A program made the translations under genes and the position numbers. Of a stretch of DNA of 33,196 bases, positions 7,302-15,393 are shown piece by piece (the first letter of the stretch is position 1; every line of letters begins with the position of its first letter). The stretch is from assembly GCA_003645615.1 (NCBI GenBank), contig QNBE01000011.1:1-33196 (forward strand), in the 5' to 3' direction. Source of the DNA: Caldifarciminota bacterium. Lineage in GTDB: Bacteria > Hydrothermota > Tepidihabitantia > B36-G15. Under the pieces are notes generated by a model. That model saw only the letters and a program-made list of their open reading frames with translations, searched no databases and had not been told where the DNA came from.

Positions 7302-8947
7302 TCCTTCTTCTCTTCGGTTATCTCACGATCCACCAGCTTGAATATGAGATCCATAAGGGAGAGAGTATCGAGGTTCCGGTACCGCCTCGAATCACCCGGC
7401 TCATCCCGAGGGAGAAAGGTCTTAAAAGGTTTGTTTTCGGTTATTACCCTTACTGGAATGGTGACTGGTATACCCGGTTCCGCTACGACCTTCTTAACCA
7501 TATCGCCTATTTCTGTGTCGATCTCCATCCAGATGGCTCTCTGGGGGAAATCCCTAACCCATCGATTCTTAAAAGTCTTACCGATCTCGCCCACCGGAAT
7601 GGGGTGGGGGTGTCGATTACTGCGGTTAATTTCTCCCAGTCTGAGATCGACCGCTTCCTCGCCTCAGCCCAGGCCCGGTCTCGAGCCATCCATAATTTAA
7701 AGACGATGGTTGAGACCCTTGCCCTGGATGGTGTAAATATCGATCTGGAATTCCCATCGGCCTCGGTTCGTGATTACCTTGTTACCTTTATGAAGGATCT
7801 CACCGATACAATCCACGCCCTCTCCCCACTCAATATCGTCACCATTGCCACCCCCGCAGTTGACTGGTGGGGGAGTTTCGATTACCACCGACTCTCCTCG
7901 GTCACCGATGGTCTCTTCATTATGGCCTACGACTATTACTGGTCCGGTTCCTCCCATGCTGGACCGGTTGCTCCCCTCCGCTCCAGTTCCCTCTGGGGAC
8001 CATACAGCGATTCCTGGACGGTTAATGATTATCTTAATAAAGGGGCGGATCCGAATCGCCTCCTTCTCGGTGTTCCTTATTATGGTTACCGGTGGCCTAC
8101 CGAGACCGGCGGATTGAAGGCGAGGACTACGGGTAGCGGTGTTGCCCGGATCTATGCCACCCTTGCCGATTCGGCCGAGAAATATGGTAAACGGTGGGAG
8201 GATAGATCGAAGACGGTCTGGTATCGGAAATATACCAACCAGTGGTATCAGGCCTGGTTCGACGATTCTCTCTCCCTTTCACTAAAATATCAATTGGTAA
8301 TCGATTCCCTTCTCTTTGGCGCTGGAATCTGGGCCCTCGGCTACGATCGTAGTCGAACCGAACTGTGGGGAGCGATCGAGACCGCTTTCGGAAGGAATCG
8401 AAGGGATGCCCGCTTCGTCGATTTTGCCATTCCCGACACCATGGCGGTTGGGGAGACCGCGCTGATCTGGATCAAGGTTGAGAATACCGGCAATCTGATC
8501 TGGCCGGACTCTGGCAGCACCAACCCCTACCGGATCGGAGCCGGATCGATTGGGAATGGTAATCCACATGATAATCAGTTTCCCTGGTTCGATTTCCAGT
8601 ATGGGGGATATTCTAATCATCTCCTCGATCAGCGTGCCTATCTTGGCGACAGTGTCTTCCCGGATTCTACCCATACCCTCACCTTTAAGATCGAGGCCCC
8701 ACGTATTGAAGGCCGCTACTGGTTTGAGGCCCGGATGGTCTGTGACGGCGTTGGGTGGTTTGGACCCCCCCTGAGCCACCAGATCGTGGTGGTAAGGGTT
8801 GCGGTTGCCGAAGGGAAGGGGGGATCAAAAAGGAGGGAGGGGCCGATCTATTATGATATCTTGGGCCGGAAGGTGACGAGGATTGTCCGCTCCGGCATCT
8901 ACTTTGAGAAAAAAGGGAAGCTGAGAAAGATCGTGGTTATAAGGTGA
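7298..8947 (+). CDS. Secreted glycoside hydrolase family 18 protein with C-terminal sorting domain
   Basis: The GTG start overlaps the nikR stop (GTGA), with GGTGAGGA upstream as ribosome-binding site. A short hydrophobic N-terminus ('ILLLFGYLTI') suggests export. Residues of about 45-370 form a GH18 TIM barrel: 'FGYYPYWNGDW', the catalytic strand 'LDGVNIDLEF' with its acid/base Glu (the DGxxxDxE form common in SleL-like enzymes), 'FIMAYDYYWSG' and 'GVPYYGYRWP'. An Ig-like module rich in Trp follows ('VGETALIWIKVENTGNLIWP', resembling NBR1-type or CARDB domains). The tail 'YYDILGRKV...SGIYFEKKGK' is a type IX-like sorting domain. GH18 members cleave beta-1,4-GlcNAc polymers such as chitin or modify peptidoglycan; the substrate here is not determined. 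The product is probably surface-attached. Confidence 0.85.
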   Translation: MILLLFGYLTIHQLEYEIHKGESIEVPVPPRITRLIPREKGLKRFVFGYYPYWNGDWYTRFRYDLLNHIAYFCVDLHPDGSLGEIPNPSILKSLTDLAHRNGVGVSITAVNFSQSEIDRFLASAQARSRAIHNLKTMVETLALDGVNIDLEFPSASVRDYLVTFMKDLTDTIHALSPLNIVTIATPAVDWWGSFDYHRLSSVTDGLFIMAYDYYWSGSSHAGPVAPLRSSSLWGPYSDSWTVNDYLNKGADPNRLLLGVPYYGYRWPTETGGLKARTTGSGVARIYATLADSAEKYGKRWEDRSKTVWYRKYTNQWYQAWFDDSLSLSLKYQLVIDSLLFGAGIWALGYDRSRTELWGAIETAFGRNRRDARFVDFAIPDTMAVGETALIWIKVENTGNLIWPDSGSTNPYRIGAGSIGNGNPHDNQFPWFDFQYGGYSNHLLDQRAYLGDSVFPDSTHTLTFKIEAPRIEGRYWFEARMVCDGVGWFGPPLSHQIVVVRVAVAEGKGGSKRREGPIYYDILGRKVTRIVRSGIYFEKKGKLRKIVVIR

Positions 8948-10569
8948 TCAGAAGGTTCTGGTGGCTACCAGTTGTGATCGGTCTCATCCTGAGGCTAATC
9001 TATCTCTACACCTTTGCCCGTCATCTCTTCTTCAACACCTTCTCCGACGCCCAGGTCTACCATCTCTGGGCGATGAGGATTGTTAAGCACTGTCCTCCTC
9101 CCCCTCCCTTCTTCATGTCCCCCCTCTACCCCTACTTCGTTTCGCTCATTTATTTCCTCTCTGGCCCTTCGATTACTACGGTCCTTTTCATTCAAGCCCT
9201 GCTCGATACCGCAACAACCTTTTTCATCTTCCAACTTGGTAAGTTGGTATGGGGTAGGAGGGTGGGCTTCTTTGCCGCGATGGCCTATGCGATCCTCCCA
9301 TCGGCCATCTTCTACTCCGGACTGTTCCTGATGCCCTCTCTGCTTACATTCCTCATCACACTGGCCAGCTATCTCTTACTCTCCGGGGGTGGTGATCTCC
9401 TTGCGGGTCTGTTGCTCGGTATCGCGGTTTTGGGTCGGGGTAACATTCTCATCCCAGCACTCCTCCCGCTCCGTTTTTTTAAGGCGAGATCCTATCCAAT
9501 CGGTCTCCTGATTCCGATCGGGACACTCTTCCTCATCAATCTGACGATTGGTAAGGCGCCGATCATCACCACCTACAATTTTGGTCTCAACTTTTACATA
9601 GGAAATAATCCCGATGCCGACGGGACCTATCATCGACCCGGAGGGTTGGATCTTACCGAGGATCGTGATGGCCGAAAGGTGATCGAGCTGATTAGTGGTA
9701 AAGGGGTCGATTGCAGTGGCAGTTCCCGATTCTGGACGGGTCGGGCATTCTCATTTATTATCGGCCATCCCATCAAGACCCTCTGGCTTGTCGTTAAGAA
9801 GATCTACTTCTTCATCGGTCCGATCGAAATCCCCCAGTTCGAGAATCTCTATTATGTCCTCGATCGAACGCTTCTGAGATTCTTACCGCTCCGTTTCTGG
9901 CTGCTCATCCCCTTTTTCATCTCCGCTTTCTTCCTTCCCAAAAAAGGCACGGTCTCATTTCTCCTCTGGTTTGTGCTCCTCTATGGTGCAGCGCTCATCC
10001 CCTTCTTCATCATCGGACGCTTCCGTCAGCCGATTGTCCCGCTGATAACGGTGGTGGCGGTGGGGACACTTTTTACAATAGGTAATAGGAGAGATTGGAG
10101 AATAATCACCCTTGTTGTGGCGCTACTTTTGAGTTACACCTTTATCAACCTCATCTCGCAGGCCGGTATCAGAAGAGCGATCTTCAACACCAGGAGCGAC
10201 TACGGGATCTGGGCCTACTATGCCATCGGGCCAGATGTCGGCTTCGACTCCACCAGGGTCTTGCTAAAGGAGGATCCGGATAATGTGAAGTGTCTGGTCA
10301 ATCTTGGGAATTACTATTTTCGGAGGAGCGAGTATTACCGGGCCCGGTTTCTCTATCGCCGGGCGGTAGCAGTCGATCCCGATGATGGGGAAGCAAATGC
10401 CAACCTCGGGATCACCTTTCTTGCCTTGGGTAAAATCGATTCCGCCCTCACCTATCTCGAGCGAGCAAAGGAAATCCTCCCTTATAGCATCTTAGTCAGG
10501 AGGACCATCGCCCGGGTAAAAAAAATTAAAAGTAAGGGATTGACACCGATCGGATCACCAATAAAATAA
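8944..10569 (+). CDS. GT-C membrane glycosyltransferase (PMT/ArnT-like) with C-terminal TPR repeats
   Basis: This 541-residue polytopic protein opens with a transmembrane helix, then the loop 'FNTFSDAQVYHLWAM'. Its Asp is placed like the catalytic Asp of the PMT/GT39/GT83 family, which uses lipid-phosphate sugar donors. About ten hydrophobic helices follow ('LLAGLLLGIAVLGRGNILIP', 'FWLLIPFFISAFFL', 'ITLVVALLLSYTFINLI'). A large extracytoplasmic loop contains 'FYIGNNPDADGTYHRPGG'. From about residue 440 the protein carries two tetratricopeptide repeats ('VKCLVNLGNYYFRRSEYYRA', 'GEANANLGITFLALGKIDSA'). It may glycosylate proteins or lipids at the cell envelope, and the secreted proteins of the same operon are possible targets (inference). 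The GTG start overlaps the upstream stop (GTGA). Confidence 0.8.
   Translation: MIRRFWWLPVVIGLILRLIYLYTFARHLFFNTFSDAQVYHLWAMRIVKHCPPPPPFFMSPLYPYFVSLIYFLSGPSITTVLFIQALLDTATTFFIFQLGKLVWGRRVGFFAAMAYAILPSAIFYSGLFLMPSLLTFLITLASYLLLSGGGDLLAGLLLGIAVLGRGNILIPALLPLRFFKARSYPIGLLIPIGTLFLINLTIGKAPIITTYNFGLNFYIGNNPDADGTYHRPGGLDLTEDRDGRKVIELISGKGVDCSGSSRFWTGRAFSFIIGHPIKTLWLVVKKIYFFIGPIEIPQFENLYYVLDRTLLRFLPLRFWLLIPFFISAFFLPKKGTVSFLLWFVLLYGAALIPFFIIGRFRQPIVPLITVVAVGTLFTIGNRRDWRIITLVVALLLSYTFINLISQAGIRRAIFNTRSDYGIWAYYAIGPDVGFDSTRVLLKEDPDNVKCLVNLGNYYFRRSEYYRARFLYRRAVAVDPDDGEANANLGITFLALGKIDSALTYLERAKEILPYSILVRRTIARVKKIKSKGLTPIGSPIK
10540..10567 (+). promoter_or_regulatory. Internal promoter for the 10602 gene
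   Basis: TTGACA, a 16-nt spacer and TAAAAT lie inside the last codons of the glycosyltransferase gene. The gene downstream has its own leader of about 28 nt with AAGAGGAGG, so it can be expressed apart from the surface operon. Confidence 0.65.
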
Positions 10570-10601
10570 TACGCTAATTTCACTTCTAAGAGGAGGTTTC
10601 G

Positions 10602-11318
10602 GTGGAATTCGTGGATGCGGTTAAAAAGCTATTCGAAACTTTCGAGCACGAACCGGATGTGAAGCTGGAATGGGTGGACAAGTATCTCAAGGAGATCTCG
10701 AAGCGGAAGGGGATGACGCCGCGGAAGCTGGAGGAGATCTGGGCCTACATCTACCTTTTCCTCTTCTATCAGAATCGGAGCGAGCACGACGATCTCTCGA
10801 AGATCCCCTGGTGGGAATACAGCATCGCCCTCCAGTGGTTGAAGGAGAATGTCAAGGGATGGAAGCTGAACATCAGGACCGCCCGGAAGATGCTCCTGAC
10901 CCTGCTCGATTTCTACAAATTTCTGGTCAAGAACGGGTATATTGACAATTATCAGGAGATTATGAGGGCGGTGAATGAGATTGCGGGCGGAAAGAGACTG
11001 AGACTTCTGAAGCGGATACCATTTACCGGTGAGGAACTCTGGGCGATCGTTCCAGGTAAACGGGGGGATAAGATCAAGTTTAAGCGGAGTGATTACTGGC
11101 TCGCCATCCTCTACTATAACAATGGTCGGTCTTGGGATAAGCTGATCGAGATGGTGGATAGCATCCCTTCGGCCGAGGAGAAGCTGAATCGGATCAATGA
11201 GCTTAAGAAGAAACTCGAGCTTTCCGGTTATCAGTCACCCGAACGACTCTTCTTCCACAAGATCACCGATCAGGATATCGAGGATGCGAACAGGTGGTTC
11301 TTTGAGAAGTTTATTTAG
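10602..11318 (+). CDS. Hypothetical all-helical cytoplasmic protein
   Basis: I do not recognise a family for this 238-residue protein. It has no signal peptide or membrane segment. It is rich in Lys, Glu, Trp and Tyr and appears almost fully helical. The stretch 'ALQWLKENVKGWKLNIRTAR' plus 'LLTLLDFYKFLVKNGYID' vaguely resembles the SAM-like N-terminal domain of tyrosine recombinases, but there is no catalytic domain. A second half contains 'KRSDYWLAILYYNNGRSWDK' and a short coiled segment 'EEKLNRINELKKKLELSG'. The start is GTG, five nucleotides after AAGAGGAGG. It has its own promoter within the preceding gene. Its stop overlaps the convergent acyl-CoA dehydrogenase gene by 4 bp. Coding status is firm from length, ribosome-binding site and codon use. 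Confidence 0.7.
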   Translation: MEFVDAVKKLFETFEHEPDVKLEWVDKYLKEISKRKGMTPRKLEEIWAYIYLFLFYQNRSEHDDLSKIPWWEYSIALQWLKENVKGWKLNIRTARKMLLTLLDFYKFLVKNGYIDNYQEIMRAVNEIAGGKRLRLLKRIPFTGEELWAIVPGKRGDKIKFKRSDYWLAILYYNNGRSWDKLIEMVDSIPSAEEKLNRINELKKKLELSGYQSPERLFFHKITDQDIEDANRWFFEKFI

Positions 11319-12469
11319 CGACCCAAGAGCTGGCGGGCAATAACAATCCGCTGAATCTCAGAGGTTCCTTCCCCGATCTCATTCAGTTTGGTATCGCGAA
11401 GGAAACGCTCTAATGGGAAGCGGCTAACCAGCCCTTCGCATCCGGTGATCTGAATTGCTCTTCGGGTGGCCCTCATACTCACCTCGGAGGCAAATAGCTT
11501 GGCGGCAGCGCCCTCCAAGGTCACCCTTTTCCCTTCATCCTTAAGTTTTGCCGCATGGTAGATGAGATGGCGGGCGGCCATGATCTCGGTGGCAAGGTCT
11601 GCAACCGTCTTCTGAACCCACTGTCTCTTTTTGAGATTACTCTTGGTGACATAGTCGATTAAGAAATCGAGGGCCCCCTGCGCAATGCCAAGGGCCAAGG
11701 CACCGATTGAGATTCGACCACCATCAAGGGTCTCCATAAAGATCTTAAACCCTTCCCGTGGTCTTCCCAGTAGATTCTCCTTGGGGATCCGACATTCCTC
11801 CAGACTTAGCTCAGAGGTGATTGAGCCCCTCAGCCCCAGCTTCGTTTCGTCCTTGATTGGCTTAAAACCTTCTGTCTTGGTGTCGATGATGAAGGCAGAT
11901 ATACCGTGGACACCGAGTGAGCGATCCTCGGTTGCAGTAATGACCAGTGTTCCAGCTATTGAGCCCGAGGTTATGAAGCGCTTGGTGCCGGTGATGATGT
12001 AGAAATCACCCTCCTTCCTCGCGGTCGTTTCTGTGGCTCCAGCATCGGAACCGGCATTCGGCTCGGTCAGACCAAAACTACCAAGCTGTTCCCCTTTAAG
12101 AAGTGGGATGAGATATTTCTTCTTCTGATCCTCGGTACCATGGGCATAGATCGGATAGCAACCGAGGGAGATGTGAGCGGCGAGTGTGATACCGGTGGAG
12201 GCGCAGACCCTCCCAATCTCCTCGACCGCAATAATATAACTTATCGTATCGAGACCGAGGCCACCGTACTTTTCGGGAAATGGTATCCCGAGCCAGCCCT
12301 TCTGGGCCAACCTGCGGATCTTCTCCTCGGGAAATCTCTCCTCCCTATCGATCTCAAAGGAGCTATCGAAGAGTTCTTCTTCCGCAAATTCCCTCACCTC
12401 GCTTCGAAATCGAAGATGATGGGGAGAGAATTCAGAGAGATTGTGCAATCTGGGATCGGAGCTCTTCAT
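11315..12469 (-). CDS. Acyl-CoA dehydrogenase, catalytic-type subunit
   Basis: This 384-residue flavoprotein-type acyl-CoA dehydrogenase oxidises acyl-CoA thioesters to 2-enoyl-CoA and would pass electrons to ETF. It has the helical N-domain ('FPEKYGGLGLD'), the substrate and flavin loop 'GLTEPNAGSDAGA', the 'KRFITSG' strand, and the catalytic base in 'GEGTSEIQRIVIARQLLG'. Two features are odd. The usual 'RKQFGKPI' motif, which contacts the FAD of the neighbouring subunit, is missing: the sequence runs from 'YVTKSNLKKRQWVQ' straight into the following helix, about eight residues short. The usual 'GGxGY' motif is changed to 'GCEGL'. Both lost motifs are kept in the adjacent gene, with which it overlaps by 38 bp. 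A two-subunit enzyme is therefore likely. Confidence 0.85.
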   Translation of the reverse strand: MKSSDPRLHNLSEFSPHHLRFRSEVREFAEEELFDSSFEIDREERFPEEKIRRLAQKGWLGIPFPEKYGGLGLDTISYIIAVEEIGRVCASTGITLAAHISLGCYPIYAHGTEDQKKKYLIPLLKGEQLGSFGLTEPNAGSDAGATETTARKEGDFYIITGTKRFITSGSIAGTLVITATEDRSLGVHGISAFIIDTKTEGFKPIKDETKLGLRGSITSELSLEECRIPKENLLGRPREGFKIFMETLDGGRISIGALALGIAQGALDFLIDYVTKSNLKKRQWVQKTVADLATEIMAARHLIYHAAKLKDEGKRVTLEGAAAKLFASEVSMRATRRAIQITGCEGLVSRFPLERFLRDTKLNEIGEGTSEIQRIVIARQLLGR

Positions 12470-13433
12470 TGACGATTCCCATTACCTCCAAGGCCTTCGC
12501 CTCCCGGAAATAACGTTCCATCGGATAGTCGGTGGTATAGCCGTATCCACCGAAGATCTGAACCCCATGGGTGGCTGCGGTCATGATCCGGTTGGTGACG
12601 AAGGATTTGGTGATGGCAATATCGGTGGGGTCGTAATCCTTCTTATCATAGCGTGAAGCGGTCTCCTTTACTAATAACTCCGAGGTCTTGACCGTGGTGG
12701 CGATCTCAACCAGCATATCCTGAACCATCCAAAACTCGATGATCGGCCGTCCAAACTGCTTCCGATTTTGGGCGTAGGTCTTGGCCTCGCTGAGGATCTC
12801 TCGACCGATGCCGAGGGCGATAGCAGAAAGGCCTAATAGATAGAGATCGATTGCATCTTTAATCCTATCGGTAGATGTGCTGAATCTCACCGGGACATCT
12901 CTAACCACAAAAGAGGAGATCTGGAGGTCTCTGAATGCGAGTGTTGCTACCGGTGTGGATTCAATCGTATCGATGAGGTAAGATTTCTCCTTTCCAACAA
13001 GGACAAAGAAATCCCCGGCACCATTAATCAGAAAGCTACCTTCTCCAGATAATCCTCCTTCTTCCTTTAATCCTTCCGGAAAGATCGCACCACCACCGAA
13101 ACTCTTTCCCTCAATCAGGGCTGCAATGAGATCCTCCTCTTTGGCAAGGGTCAACATCTCCCCAACCAGACTATTCTGGAACAGGAGGAAGAGAGCGAGT
13201 GAGGCCGAACCCCGGGCGAGCTCATCTAAGGCGGCAACGAGAACCTCGGCACCATAGCCAATACCGCCATGCTCTTCTGGAATGGTGAGACCGAAAAGAC
13301 CGATTTCGGAAAGCCTGGCAAGGATCTCCGATGGTAATCTTCCCCCTTTCTCCCACTCCTTAACCTCGGGCTTGATCTCATCCGAGACCAGCCGACTGAT
13401 GTTTTTCCGCAAAAGGCCGATTTCCGATTCCAT
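12432..13433 (-). CDS. Acyl-CoA dehydrogenase-like subunit lacking the catalytic glutamate
   Basis: This paralogue of 333 residues is about 50 shorter than usual because the middle beta-domain is reduced. The 'TEP.AGSD' loop and the 'W.TNG' strand are absent. The N-domain is clear ('IPEEHGGIGYGAEVL'). The C-domain keeps the cross-subunit FAD motifs 'YAQNRKQFGRPIIEF' and 'QIFGGYGYTTDYPMERYFRE'. Where normal enzymes read 'YEGTSEIQ', this one reads 'MGIVNEELR', so the catalytic Glu position is Gly. It is thus unlikely to act alone. It most plausibly forms a heterodimer or heterotetramer with the overlapping downstream dehydrogenase, donating the flavin-binding face. It is the first gene of the pair and has a leaderless promoter whose -10 box is 5 nt from the ATG. 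Confidence 0.8.
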   Translation of the reverse strand: MESEIGLLRKNISRLVSDEIKPEVKEWEKGGRLPSEILARLSEIGLFGLTIPEEHGGIGYGAEVLVAALDELARGSASLALFLLFQNSLVGEMLTLAKEEDLIAALIEGKSFGGGAIFPEGLKEEGGLSGEGSFLINGAGDFFVLVGKEKSYLIDTIESTPVATLAFRDLQISSFVVRDVPVRFSTSTDRIKDAIDLYLLGLSAIALGIGREILSEAKTYAQNRKQFGRPIIEFWMVQDMLVEIATTVKTSELLVKETASRYDKKDYDPTDIAITKSFVTNRIMTAATHGVQIFGGYGYTTDYPMERYFREAKALEVMGIVNEELRSQIAQSL

Positions 13434-13438
13434 GGTGA

Positions 13439-13466
13439 ATTATAGCTCTGCCTCTGGTTTCGTCAA
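13439..13466 (-). promoter_or_regulatory. Leaderless promoter of the acyl-CoA dehydrogenase pair
   Basis: On the minus strand TTGACG, a 16-nt spacer and TATAAT are followed by 'tcacc' and the ATG. Both hexamers are close to consensus and the leader length is zero to one nucleotide. The -35 box is joined directly to the T-run of the preceding gene's terminator. Confidence 0.75.
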
Positions 13467-13472
13467 ATAAAA

Positions 13473-13492
13473 GGCCGGGCGTAAGCCCGGCC
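13473..13492 (-). terminator. Rho-independent terminator of the beta-propeller gene
   Basis: A perfect 8-bp GC stem, GGCCGGGC/GCCCGGCC with a 4-nt loop, lies 23 nt after the stop of the minus-strand beta-propeller gene. It is followed on that strand by TTTTATTT, the classic U-tract arrangement. Confidence 0.85.
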
Positions 13493-13514
13493 CCGAAACA
13501 ACTCCTTAAACCGA

Positions 13515-14585
13515 TTAGTGGATGAGGAGGAATTTCAGGGTGGTCTCGGAACTGCCCTGGTGGGCATTCAGGAAGTAAACACCCGGGGTCAGATCGGTCA
13601 GATCCAATTTTCTGGGATGGGTGAGTCTGGCTCTCTTCACAACCTGCCCCGAGGCATTGTAGATGGTGACATCGGTAGCTCTGTCGGTCTGGAGTTTAAC
13701 CTCCAGCATACCGGTGGTGATGCTGGGGATGGTGATCCAGGATTGGGCCTTGGCCGTCCTTCTCTCGGAGACGCCGGGTGCAGGTCCAATCTCATAGATG
13801 ATCACACAATCAGGGTCTCCCTGGTGCAGATAGACTACATGTCCCATACCAGGTTCCCATTCGGTGGTATAGGATACTCCACCAGCAACACGTGGTTTGG
13901 AAGTAACCGGGAACTGGATACCGGTGTAACTCATCGTTGAGGGGTCAAACTGGTAAATCATATTAGGGTTTTGAGCTGAGATCCAGACCCAGGGACCATC
14001 GGGGCTACCATCATCGTAAGCGGCACCATAAACAGAGTAGGAATTAGATCCGGTCTCAATTATATTTCCAGTGGTGTCATATTTGTAGATCGGTGAGCTC
14101 CAGCTTGCGGTAAAGAAGTATTTATTAACCGGATCCCAGGCCTGGGCACGGAGAGGCGATGGACCTCCGGAGACGGTTATCTGCTTATGTACATTACCAT
14201 CGAAGTCGAACCCCTCAGAAGATGCATCGTGAGATCCCCACAGCCATTCGTTTCCACTCCACCCGTGAGAGTAGGCGAGATCTCTCCAGCCCCAACCAGA
14301 GGTGCCCTGCTGGGGAAACCGACGCACATAGTTGCCATTGCGATCGTAGACCAAGACACAGAGATCGGTTCGTCCGGCGGTAACATAGAAGGTGTCATTC
14401 ACAAAGTGGACACCGACGCAGTAATAGCTCTCGTTGCACTCGAATCCGAAGACGGAGTCACCTAAGCCCTCCCAGCCCACCTTCGGTTTTTGCGGCTGGG
14501 GAGTCCAGTTGGGACAGACATCGTTTATCGGTGTTGCCCACACCAATCCCATTATCGGGAGAAGCATTAACAGATACTTACCCAT
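13515..14585 (-). CDS. Secreted beta-propeller protein with C-terminal sorting domain
   Basis: The product of about 356 residues starts with a signal peptide ('MGKYLLMLLPIMGLVWA'). It continues with blade-like repeats typical of beta-propellers: 'VHFVNDTFYVTAGRTDLCVL', 'RAQAWDPVNKYFFTASWSSP', 'WVWISAQNPNMIYQFDPST'. The last 80 residues ('DVTIYNASGQVVKRARL...LTPGVYFLNAHQGSS') are a type IX-like sorting domain. It is probably exported and held at, or released from, the cell surface; no enzymatic motif is visible. GTG at 14588 is a possible start, but ATG at 14585 sits 5 nt from AAAGGAGG and is preferred. A leader of about 40 nt separates promoter and start. A strong terminator follows the stop. 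The insertion-sequence remnant begins just beyond its -35 box. Confidence 0.75.
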   Translation of the reverse strand: MGKYLLMLLPIMGLVWATPINDVCPNWTPQPQKPKVGWEGLGDSVFGFECNESYYCVGVHFVNDTFYVTAGRTDLCVLVYDRNGNYVRRFPQQGTSGWGWRDLAYSHGWSGNEWLWGSHDASSEGFDFDGNVHKQITVSGGPSPLRAQAWDPVNKYFFTASWSSPIYKYDTTGNIIETGSNSYSVYGAAYDDGSPDGPWVWISAQNPNMIYQFDPSTMSYTGIQFPVTSKPRVAGGVSYTTEWEPGMGHVVYLHQGDPDCVIIYEIGPAPGVSERRTAKAQSWITIPSITTGMLEVKLQTDRATDVTIYNASGQVVKRARLTHPRKLDLTDLTPGVYFLNAHQGSSETTLKFLLIH

Positions 14586-14625
14586 CACAACCTCCTTTGG
14601 CTAATAGCTCATAGTTCACATCATA

Positions 14626-14653
14626 ATTTTATTTACTCCCAAAATTCTGTCAA
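14626..14653 (-). promoter_or_regulatory. Promoter of the beta-propeller gene
   Basis: Minus strand: TTGACA, a 16-nt spacer and TAAAAT, then a leader of about 40 nt ending in AAAGGAGG before the ATG. The -35 box ends 8 bp from the inverted repeat of the insertion-sequence remnant. Confidence 0.7.
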
Positions 14654-14661
14654 CGGTTCGA

Positions 14662-14692
14662 TTTTCCTCAAAAAATAATCTTACCGAAATGG
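14662..14692 (+). repeat. Left terminal inverted repeat of IS remnant
   Basis: The sequence starting 'ttttcctcaaaa' and ending 'ttaccgaaatgg' matches the reverse complement of 15314-15344 with only a few differences in the middle. Confidence 0.75.
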
Positions 14693-14794
14693 GATTGGTT
14701 ACTCAGAATTCAGTCTTGAAAATATGAGTCCTCCCGGGTAAGAAAGGCGAGCTGGTCCGGGTGAGACACCGGCATCGGAAATACCTCATCCATC

Positions 14795-15219
14795 TCCTCA
14801 ACCGCACTGGAGATCATCTGGGAATTGACCAATTTCCGGGCCTCGATCTACTTGGAGATCGATCTGGTGCACCATTGCGGTATATCCACCCGGGGTGACT
14901 ACCGCCATACCCTCACCGGCTGGACCGAACTGCGGGTCTTGCGGAATCGGGCCCGGATCTGGACCGTCAACTCGGTGCCTTTTTCTATCCACACCTGGCA
15001 TTCGGACAATGGCTCGGAATTTCTCAATGGTCATCTGATCGCGTATGCGGAGAAGCACAGGATCGATCTGACCCGATCCCTTATGTGGAGAGTCGACAGT
15101 AGACCTTAGTGCGGTCTTATGTTGGGCAGGAGTATGAGGTCTTAGCTGCACGGACGGTGACACATGAGGTAAAAAACATCTTCAGCGGATCAAAGCCATC
15201 GCTTACAGCAACTCCTTGA
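14795..15219 (+). pseudogene. Transposase pseudogene (DDE integrase-catalytic type)
   Basis: The translated pieces 'YLEIDLVHHCG' and 'STRGDYRHTLTGWTELRVLR', then 'HSDNGSEFLNGHLIAYAEKH', correspond to the catalytic core of integrase-type (IS481/ISNCY-like) transposases. These contain 'EIDLVAHCGG..AG.Y..TLT' and 'SDNGSEFIN..L..YC'. The first two acidic residues of the DDE triad are still visible. The third region, normally with an Asp/Glu-Gln-Lys-Asn motif, is lost. The frame breaks near 15100 and resumes in another frame with 'VRSYVGQEYEVLAA', homologous to the 'VRRYVGY.RYE' segment. The N-terminal DNA-binding region is absent. It cannot make a working enzyme. Confidence 0.8.
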
Positions 15220-15313
15220 CCAGAAGTATCAAGAGAAATACAGTCTTAAGTTGGAGGTAGGTTAGCCATGATCCAGATCGAAGGATTAACTCACTACTTC
15301 CAGAATCACCGAA

Positions 15314-15344
15314 CCATTTCGGTAACATTTAATTTTGAGGAAAG
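15314..15344 (-). repeat. Right terminal inverted repeat of IS remnant
   Basis: 'ccatttcggtaa' followed by 'aattttgaggaaag' is the inverted partner of the repeat at 14662-14692. The inner end ACCGAAATGG and the outer TTTCCTCAAAA block are identical in both. Confidence 0.75.
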
Positions 15345-15360
15345 ACGTGTGATAAAAATA

Positions 15361-15388
15361 TTGTCATCTGAACCCCACTGACTAATAT
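15361..15388 (+). promoter_or_regulatory. Leaderless promoter of the ecfT-truA-purB operon
   Basis: TTGTCA, a 16-nt spacer and TAATAT are followed by 'cttcc' and the ATG at 15394. The distances are the same as at the other leaderless promoters in this window, although both hexamers are one or two bases off consensus. No Shine-Dalgarno site precedes the ATG. Confidence 0.6.
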
Positions 15389-15393
15389 CTTCC

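Larger units (their letters stand above)
14662..15344 (+). mobile_element. Decayed insertion sequence with terminal inverted repeats
   Basis: A 683-bp element is bounded by imperfect inverted repeats of about 31 bp. It contains fragments of a DDE (integrase-fold) transposase, mostly on the plus strand. Complete elements with this type of transposase are well over 1 kb, so much of the coding region has been deleted. The remaining DNA shows frameshifts and stops. I could not identify a target-site duplication. No intact gene lies in the roughly 800-bp gap between 14590 and 15393; the element fills most of it. Confidence 0.75.

Noticed and set aside
14798-15163. 121-aa minus-strand ORF
   Set aside because: It is the shadow of the transposase remnant, whose plus-strand translation shows recognisable integrase motifs.
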